A stretch of DNA of 27,352 bases from Candidatus Cloacimonadota bacterium (GTDB taxonomy: Bacteria; Cloacimonadota; Cloacimonadia; Cloacimonadales; Cloacimonadaceae): positions 1 through 27,352 of the forward strand of contig JAEZUG010000098.1 of the NCBI GenBank assembly GCA_023421135.1, given 5' to 3'. Positions 23,070 through 27,352 of the stretch are shown here, one piece after another; positions within the stretch are counted from its first letter, which is position 1, and every line of letters starts with the position of its first letter. The notes below the pieces were generated by a model, which was not told the origin of the DNA, made no database searches, and saw only the letters and a list, made by a program, of their open reading frames with translations. Position numbers and translations under genes: made by a program.

Positions 23070-23465
23070 TTACAGAGCCCTGGAACCCAGCCAGAAACCA
23101 CAGATCACTGCGGTGATTCCCGATACAGTGGAGGCCAGGATATTCATCAGAGCCGTTCTGATATGTCCCGATTGATAGAGCATCACGGTCTCCAGACTAA
23201 AGGCAGAAAAGGTGGTAAAGGCACCCAGGAAACCAGTGATAAAGAAGAGACGTAAGTAGTCCTGATGTGCATGATTTTGGAATCTGGCAGAAACAAAGCC
23301 CACCAACAGGCAGCCCAGCACATTGACTATCAATGTCTTGTAAGGGAATGGACTGGAAGTCTGGTAGTGAGTCAGAACTGAAACCAAGTAGCGCAAGAGG
23401 CTGCCCAAAGCCCCTCCGGCTATCACCAGCAGAATATCCTGCCAGGAAAATCTGTAAGAAAACAT
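23070..23465 (-). CDS. crcB: Fluoride ion channel CrcB/Fluc
   Basis: 131 residues, ATG at 23465 with GGAGAG at 6 nt. Fluc channels are antiparallel dimers that release fluoride from the cytoplasm. Four membrane helices can be placed. Conserved positions are visible: GGALGSLLRY at 17-26, NVLGCLLVGF with the channel Asn N48, and GFLGAFTTFSAFSLE at 78-92, whose TFS forms the break that holds sodium. Length is normal. A fluoride riboswitch lies just upstream, which independently supports the call. It is a single-gene unit, divergent from the secreted NodB-like gene. Confidence 0.97.
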   Translation of the reverse strand: MFSYRFSWQDILLVIAGGALGSLLRYLVSVLTHYQTSSPFPYKTLIVNVLGCLLVGFVSARFQNHAHQDYLRLFFITGFLGAFTTFSAFSLETVMLYQSGHIRTALMNILASTVSGITAVICGFWLGSRAL

Positions 23466-23490
23466 GCTTTTCTCTCCATGATAATCTAAT

Positions 23491-23562
23491 TGCAGGAGTC
23501 ATCAGAAGCTGTTTCCCAGCCCGGTTTGGCCTCTATTGTAGCCTGGCGAACTCCATCACCGA
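23491..23562 (-). promoter_or_regulatory. Fluoride riboswitch (crcB motif)
   Basis: Read on the minus strand, the leader begins GGTGATGGAGTTCGCC, continues through AAACCGGGC and ends CTGATGACTCCTGCA, the conserved ends of the crcB RNA motif, 25 nt before the ATG of a crcB gene. This RNA binds fluoride and turns on expression of the channel. A TTGACA box lies upstream at 23594-23589. Confidence 0.94.
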
Positions 23563-23588
23563 AGCCAAAGAATTACCTATCCATGTCG

Positions 23589-23615
23589 TGTCAAGTCTAC
23601 TGATTTTAATTGACA
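23589..23615. promoter_or_regulatory. Back-to-back TTGACA boxes for crcB and the 23703 gene
   Basis: TTGACA on the minus strand at 23594-23589 faces the crcB riboswitch, and TTGACA on the plus strand at 23610-23615 faces the secreted-protein gene; only 15 nt separate them. The pair looks like divergent promoters, with -10 boxes that I cannot place convincingly. Confidence 0.4.
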
Positions 23616-23702
23616 ATATATGCACAATACATTCTGATTCACCAATCTCAAAATTTGGAACATGAAGCTATAAAAAACTTAATCAAGATCAGGAGGTAAG
23701 AA

Positions 23703-25676
23703 GTGAAGATGAGATGCCGTGTGTTCATATTAATGCTGCTTAGTTTGTGGGCTGCTCAGGTTTGGGCTCTCACCGTGGAAGGTGCAAACAGAGTGCACTT
23801 TGGCGAGATCAGTTTCGATTTGAATCTCTATGCAGACACTCGTCAGGAAGTGTTGAATTTTGATGTCTCCAGCCGTACCGAGGGTGAGAACACTACCATC
23901 CATTACAGCTCCCCGAAGCTGGATGTGGACGTTTGCCTTTCCCCCCGCGATCAGTATGATGCGGAGGCCTGGCTTGTGTCCGTGGAAGCTACTTACAAGT
24001 GGAACTTGAATCTGCACGATGTTTATCTGAGCATGGACCAGGTTGATGCCCCCATTATCGCAGAATTGAAAGGTATCGAAGCCATCCATACAGGGGATTG
24101 CAGCGATAATCAAAGCATTATTCCCTATCGGGATAAGGCGGTGGAGTATTCTCAAGCCAGTAGAAGGTTTTGGATAGTGGCTTCAGGCTATGATGAGTGT
24201 GATGGCGTGGAAGGCCTAAGCAACAATCAAATAGTTCTTTACGACCATAAAGGTCACTTCTTCAGAAGATATGTTCAGGGCAAGGCGTGGGAATTGATGA
24301 TGGATACGCTGTACAAGACTGCCGGCAGCACTCACACTTGGAGTTTTCTACTCTTTTGCGAGAAACCCGCCCTCCTGGAGATTAACCGCTGGCCTGGGAA
24401 TAACCGGGCAGCTTTGTGCATCACAAACGATGCGGATGGAGAAAGCGTGGATCGTTTGAAGGCTGTGTTTGAGGGAAGTAACAACCCCACCAACCCCAAA
24501 TACTATAACAAAGGCTTCTTTGCCCGAAACATTCCGGTATCAAGCACTGTCTTTGGCTGCAACCAACCCGAATTGGGCGAGATGTGGCAAACCATCAAAG
24601 ACCATGGCAATGCCATCGGATATCACACCTTCACCACAAATGCAGACCCCTTGGGCAGCAATCAACAAGCCTTACTGACGGATCTGGTGCCCTACAATAT
24701 CCGCCTGTGGATCGATCACTCTGTACCCACAAATCCCGAAGATATCTGTTTTCAAGGCATCAACCCCCAGCATGAGAGCTATATTGCCGACGTCATCAAC
24801 GCTTCGGAGATAGATTACATCTGGCCTTCAGACACTCCCTACACCAATCCTTTCGATGCCTATGAAGAGGTCTGGCGCTTACCCCATCTGGTCTATGAGA
24901 CAGAGTTCGCACGCCCGATCTGGTTTTTTGGCAGGACACGAATGGAGTTCTGGGACTATACTCACTTTTTGGAATCTCTCTCGATGAAGTATCTGATGAC
25001 CCCTGAGAATCTGGATAAACTCTTGGAAGACAGAGGACTGCACATAAGCTACACTCATTTCGCCTGGCATAGCAGTCAATACATCCGAAGTTTTTGGGAG
25101 ATAGCAGACAATGGTGATTTTGAGATCCGGGATGAGGTGGACGATATGCTGCTAATGCTAGATTTTTACAGAACGCATCGGAACCTGTGGATAGACACGC
25201 TGGAGAATATCTTTGACCGGATGCTCGCCATCGAGAAACTGCAGATTACTTCCTGCCAGAGGATCGCTGATGATGTGTATCAGATAACTCTGAAAAACGC
25301 TTCAGAGCTTGACCTCAGAGATGTCTCTTTCAGATATCTGGATACCCCGCACGCTGTTCCTCTCCTGGCCAAGGGAGACTCCTACACCTTTTATGCGGTG
25401 GATAATCCACAACAAAACCTGGTAGTCCCGGATAACTATCTGCTCCGCTATGATGCTGGCACCATATCCTTGAAAAGCAGATATGACCTGCCATTGGCAC
25501 CCATGAAGATCGAAATATTCAATATCCGGGGCCAACAAGTTATCTCCTACCGGACGGAAACTGTCCTGGACCAATGGGTACAGCCCTTTGATCACTTTGC
25601 TTCGGGTGTCTATTTTGCCAGGTTCAGCACTGATAATGGAGTGACCATGTCCCACAAGTTCATCGTGGTCAAGTGA
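23703..25676 (+). CDS. Secreted protein with NodB-like polysaccharide-deacetylase core and sorting domain
   Basis: 657 residues, GTG start with AGGAGG 6 nt upstream. A signal peptide covers about residues 1-22 (LMLLSLWAAQVWA). Residues about 25-225 form a beta-rich N-terminal region I cannot assign. From about 235 the chain resembles the NodB fold: ALCITNDADGES at 237-248 in place of the TFDDG motif, and HGNAIGYHTFTTNADP at 301-316 in place of the HxxxH motif, where the first His (H308) is kept and the second metal His is replaced by T312. HISYTHFAWHS near 448-458 supplies more His. Such enzymes remove acetyl groups from polysaccharides; with the altered site this one may be inactive or have another chemistry. 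The last about 60 residues (IFNIRGQQVIS...GVYFARFS...SHKFIVVK) are a shortened sorting domain. Fold assignment is tentative. Confidence 0.6.
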   Translation: MKMRCRVFILMLLSLWAAQVWALTVEGANRVHFGEISFDLNLYADTRQEVLNFDVSSRTEGENTTIHYSSPKLDVDVCLSPRDQYDAEAWLVSVEATYKWNLNLHDVYLSMDQVDAPIIAELKGIEAIHTGDCSDNQSIIPYRDKAVEYSQASRRFWIVASGYDECDGVEGLSNNQIVLYDHKGHFFRRYVQGKAWELMMDTLYKTAGSTHTWSFLLFCEKPALLEINRWPGNNRAALCITNDADGESVDRLKAVFEGSNNPTNPKYYNKGFFARNIPVSSTVFGCNQPELGEMWQTIKDHGNAIGYHTFTTNADPLGSNQQALLTDLVPYNIRLWIDHSVPTNPEDICFQGINPQHESYIADVINASEIDYIWPSDTPYTNPFDAYEEVWRLPHLVYETEFARPIWFFGRTRMEFWDYTHFLESLSMKYLMTPENLDKLLEDRGLHISYTHFAWHSSQYIRSFWEIADNGDFEIRDEVDDMLLMLDFYRTHRNLWIDTLENIFDRMLAIEKLQITSCQRIADDVYQITLKNASELDLRDVSFRYLDTPHAVPLLAKGDSYTFYAVDNPQQNLVVPDNYLLRYDAGTISLKSRYDLPLAPMKIEIFNIRGQQVISYRTETVLDQWVQPFDHFASGVYFARFSTDNGVTMSHKFIVVK

Positions 25677-25810
25677 GTTGTCCACCTAGATATACGGACA
25701 CAGCGGGGATACATGGATTAGCTGGGTTAGATTATCTGAATTACTAGAACGTAAACGCCTATAATATAATGATCAGGCCATGCGCTTGTTCCTATATTGG
25801 TGCAACAAAG

Positions 25811-25894
25811 TGGTTTCTGGCTCCGCTGACCCACGGTTCGCTACTCTTCACCGTGGGCTCCGCAGATGTCACCCCACTAAAGCGGGGTTCCGGG
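25811..25894 (+). repeat. Double-hairpin repeat, copy 1
   Basis: Hairpin 1 is CCCACGGT (25830-25837) with ACCGTGGG (25850-25857). A conserved GCTCCGCAGATGTC follows, then hairpin 2, ACCCC/GGGGT (25871-25875 with 25884-25888). A closely matching copy lies at 26741-26823 in the same orientation and a diverged inverted copy at 26583-26648. Similarity with copy 3 continues downstream (GYGACGCTTCGGA...AATACAC) to about 25920. Confidence 0.88.
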
Positions 25895-25958
25895 TTGTGA
25901 CGCTTCGGACGCAAATACACCCTTCTCATTCGTCACTCGCCACATGTCACTCTAACCC

Positions 25959-26028
25959 GACACGCATGAGACACCCATGAGACACCCATGTGACACCCAT
26001 GTTTCTTCATGCGTGTCACATGGGTATG
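25959..26028. repeat. Inverted 11-bp-unit array, 4 + 2 units
   Basis: Four units of GACACSCATGW (25959, 25970, 25981, 25992), a 4-nt spacer TTCT (26003-26006) and two opposite units (26007 TCATGCGTGTC, 26018 ACATGGGTATG), with a third decayed at 26029. The left arm is identical over 44 bp to the reverse complement of 13254-13297. Spacer length matches the other array. Confidence 0.92.
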
Positions 26029-26080
26029 AAATGCGTTTTCTTCGGGTGCAGAATAAGCAACAGAGAACCATGAATTGTAG

Positions 26081-26102
26081 GGGCAGACCTGTGTGTCTGC
26101 CC
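26081..26102. repeat. GGGCAGAC palindrome, inverted copy of 1447-1468
   Basis: GGGCAGAC-CTGTGT-GTCTGCCC. The reverse complement, including the flanking CCTACA, matches 1447-1474 except for one loop base (ACACAG instead of ACGCAG). Confidence 0.85.
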
Positions 26103-26151
26103 GCAAGCTCCGGCTGTGACCAGAGTGGAAGCGACATCTTGTCACTTTTGG

Positions 26152-26213
26152 GAAGTGACAAGTGACAAGTGTTACGCTGCTTCGCTTGGTAGTGAACAGT
26201 GATCAGTAAACAG
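26152..26213. repeat. AGTGACA and GTGAACAG short tandem repeats
   Basis: AAGTGAC is repeated with 7-bp period at 26154-26171, as at 12055-12084. GTGAACAGTGATCAG follows at about 26192-26206, as at 12120-12137 and 23029-23055. Confidence 0.6.
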
Positions 26214-26220
26214 AGCTACC

Positions 26221-26492
26221 AACCCGATTGATAGGGTTTTCAGATTAGAGGCGGTGGTTTCAACCACCGTATTCTGTGGGGAATACGCCGATGTTTTCCC
26301 ATTTACCGGAACGGGACTGGGGAGGGGGATTTCAATCCTCCTCCGGGATGTTTCTCTAATAAGGGTTCATGGAGTCGGATTAAAATCCTCCCGAAGTCTG
26401 GAAACCCTAACGGGTTATAGTGTTGGGCAACAGCTCGATCTGGCACGGTGGTTGAAACCACCGCCTACCGTCTGGAAACCCTGACGGGTTAT
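26221..26492. repeat. Cluster of TTTCAA-centred and AACCC/GGGTT hairpins
   Basis: CGGTGGTT-TC-AACCACCG (26252-26269) and GGAGGGGGATT-TC-AATCCTCCTCC (26321-26344, one mismatch) share the 2-nt TC centre. CGGTGGTT-GA-AACCACCG (26446-26463) is the first one in reverse. AACCC/GGGTT hairpins lie at 26221-26238, 26403-26416 and 26477-26490. The last two sit in a 23-bp direct repeat (26396-26418 and 26470-26492) differing at one base. Confidence 0.85.
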
Positions 26493-26582
26493 GCACCTTG
26501 ATGAATAGATCTGCAAAACCCGTTGGAAACCTGATCTAGTTCGATGATTGCGGCAATCATTCTCCCAGATTATTTTTTAACC

Positions 26583-26648
26583 ATAACCCCGCCCCGCGGG
26601 GTGGCATCTGCGGAGCCCATAGTGAAGGCGTAGCCGGAACTATGGGTA
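26583..26648 (-). repeat. Double-hairpin repeat, copy 2 (inverted, diverged)
   Basis: On the minus strand: CCCATAGT (26646-26639) pairs with ACTATGGG (26623-26616), followed by GCTCCGCAGATGCC and an ACCCC...GGGGT hairpin. Relative to copies 1 and 3, two base pairs of stem 1 changed on both sides (C-G to T-A and G-C to A-T), so pairing is preserved. Confidence 0.85.
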
Positions 26649-26668
26649 ATGGCGGTATTAACGGATTG

Positions 26669-26734
26669 TTGAAAAAGAAATCCCCTCCCTGCCCGGTGCG
26701 CCGCGCGCACCGGGCAGGGAGGGGATTGAAAAAG
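26669..26734. mobile_element. 23-bp perfect palindrome flanked by 9-bp direct repeats (possible mini-element)
   Basis: Arms 26679-26701 and 26705-26727 are perfectly complementary over 23 bp with a 3-nt loop CGC. TTGAAAAAG occurs directly on both sides (26669-26677 and 26726-26734), resembling a target duplication, although the right copy shares two bases with the palindrome arm. There is no coding capacity. Calling it mobile is inference. Confidence 0.55.
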
Positions 26735-26740
26735 GGAAGG

Positions 26741-26823
26741 TGGTTTTGGCTTCGCTGACCCACGGTTCGCTACGCTTCACCGTGGGCTCCGCAGATGTCA
26801 CCCCACTAAAGCGGGGTTCGGGG
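26741..26823 (+). repeat. Double-hairpin repeat, copy 3
   Basis: Hairpin 1 is CCCACGGT (26759-26766) with ACCGTGGG (26779-26786); hairpin 2 is at 26800-26817. Nearly identical to copy 1 from TGGTTT through GGGGTTC. Its downstream part is interrupted by the 8-bp array at 26838-26903 and resumes at GCGCTTCGGA. Confidence 0.88.
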
Positions 26824-26837
26824 ATGTGGCGCTTTGG

Positions 26838-26903
26838 CGTGGTGACGTGGTGGCGTGGAGTCGTGGTGACGTGGTGTCGTGGAGTCGTGGTGACGTGGTG
26901 GCG
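26838..26903. repeat. 8-bp/24-bp CGTGGTGA tandem array
   Basis: Units of 8 bp (CGTGGTGA, CGTGGTGG, CGTGGAGT) form a 24-bp higher-order repeat: 26838-26861, 26862-26885 and a partial third to 26903. The array sits within a copy of the double-hairpin element and has no counterpart in copy 1. Confidence 0.85.
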
Positions 26904-27106
26904 CTTCGGAGAGCGCCAATACACTTCGTGGGGTTCCGGATTGTGGCGCTGCGCGATGATTGATTGTATTCTCCCGTCATTCCGGGAATTCCGGGGTCCC
27001 CAAAGCCGAACAAAGTGAGGGTTTGGGGTAGAATTGCTCGGAATCCAGAAAGACTATGCCATTAGCACCGCGGTATCACTCAAGCAGAGTCTTTCGAATA
27101 GTGGAT

Positions 27107-27253
27107 GAACAAGCTCCGTGGATTCCTGCGACCGGGGTCCTTGCCAAACCGCTTGCGATTTGGTGGGGTGGGATCGAGACTGTATGAAAAGGAGCAGAAT
27201 GTCCCGAGGTAGCCAGGAAGTCCGGAACGAAGTGGAGGACGTTGAATATAGCC
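27107..27253 (+). repeat. Dispersed repeat, copy 2 (see 1241-1345)
   Basis: The left block (27107-27128) and right block (27180-27253) match copy 1 with two base differences in the right block, in the same orientation. The 51-nt spacer between them carries GACC-GG-GGTC (27130-27139) and a CCAAAC-CGC/GCG-ATTTGG hairpin (27144-27163), neither present in copy 1. Confidence 0.85.
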
Positions 27254-27270
27254 CAGGACGCAGTCCTGGG
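27252..27270. repeat. CCCAGGAC palindrome
   Basis: CCCAGGAC-GCA-GTCCTGGG, perfect 8-bp arms, begins at the right boundary of the dispersed repeat. Its ACGCAG centre is the same as the loop of the 1447-1468 palindrome. Confidence 0.7.
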
Positions 27271-27352
27271 ACTGGAGTTTGGACATATCTTATTGGTTTA
27301 CCAGCATGTTTTCAGACCTTTTAGGGAATAGTTTGAGGGATTTTTGCAGAGA

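Larger units (their letters stand above)
25677..27352. other. Gene-free repeat island at the right end
   Basis: About 1.7 kb without a credible gene; open frames are short and lack ribosome-binding sites. 25677-25810 is AT-rich with TATAAT words but no gene follows. Beyond that the region is made of the structured repeats listed below: three double-hairpin copies, an 11-bp-unit array, a GGGCAGAC palindrome, TTTCAA-centred palindromes, a 23-bp perfect palindrome, an 8-bp repeat array and the second copy of the dispersed element. Between 26903 and 27106 I see nothing but GC-rich unique sequence. Confidence 0.75.

Noticed and set aside
26221..26492. Possible CRISPR array because of GTTTCAA and GAAAC words
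   Set aside because: The repeats are palindromes of different sequence with irregular spacing; there are no equal-length spacers and no cas genes.
26658..26924. Minus-strand frame with RHHVTTTP repeats, possible repeat protein
   Set aside because: It is the 8-bp array read in frame, with no start signal, and it spans several palindromes.

Overview
This 27.4-kb window looks like chromosomal DNA of an uncultured FCB-group bacterium, most likely Cloacimonadota; that assignment is inference. It rests on secreted proteins with a C-terminal NPFNPSTT...NIRGQ...GVYYYRL sorting domain (FlgD-like/type IX-type), a serine palmitoyltransferase-like enzyme, ATP-type PEP carboxykinase, FGE-sulfatase-like lipoproteins, and frequent GTG/TTG starts behind strong Shine-Dalgarno sites. 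No tRNA, rRNA, CRISPR array, transposase or phage gene was seen.

Layout. 1-1531: remains of a secreted vWA-domain gene that runs off the left edge, then about 1 kb of non-coding, palindrome-rich DNA. 1532-5485 (minus): outer-membrane-type protein, dGTPase-like HD hydrolase, DEAD-box RNA helicase. 5674-10182 (plus): a tight six-gene run (small membrane protein, surE, pcm, cyclic-nucleotide-binding-fold protein, AI-2E/PerM-type membrane protein, serine palmitoyltransferase-like enzyme), followed by separately led pckA and a clear intrinsic terminator. 12055-12427: tandem-repeat spacer. 12428-14630: methyltransferase diverging from a Nudix hydrolase/UPF0173 metallo-hydrolase pair across a striking 11-bp-phased inverted array. 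14635-18501 (minus): FGE-like lipoprotein and a 972-residue secreted protein with a sorting domain. 18787-22953 (minus): stop-start-coupled operon umuC-like, yigZ/IMPACT-like, chaN-like, MEMO (AmmB), AMMECR1 (AmmA). 23070-23562 (minus): fluoride channel crcB under a recognisable fluoride riboswitch. 23703-25676 (plus): large secreted protein with a NodB-like core and short sorting domain. 25677-27352: 1.7 kb with no credible gene, packed with palindromes and dispersed repeats.

Functionally the genes cover damage repair or quality control (SurE, Pcm, dGTPase, Nudix, Y-family polymerase), envelope and secretion (sorting-domain proteins, possible sphingolipid synthesis), central metabolism (PckA) and ion stress (fluoride). 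The most unusual content is non-coding: (i) 44-4-44 arrays of 11-bp units at two loci sharing an identical 44-bp arm, (ii) a three-copy double-hairpin element with compensatory base-pair changes, (iii) two ~50-bp near-perfect palindromes with 3-nt loops, and (iv) a dispersed repeat near both ends of the window in the same orientation. These look like families of structured or mobile non-coding elements concentrated in gene-free islands.
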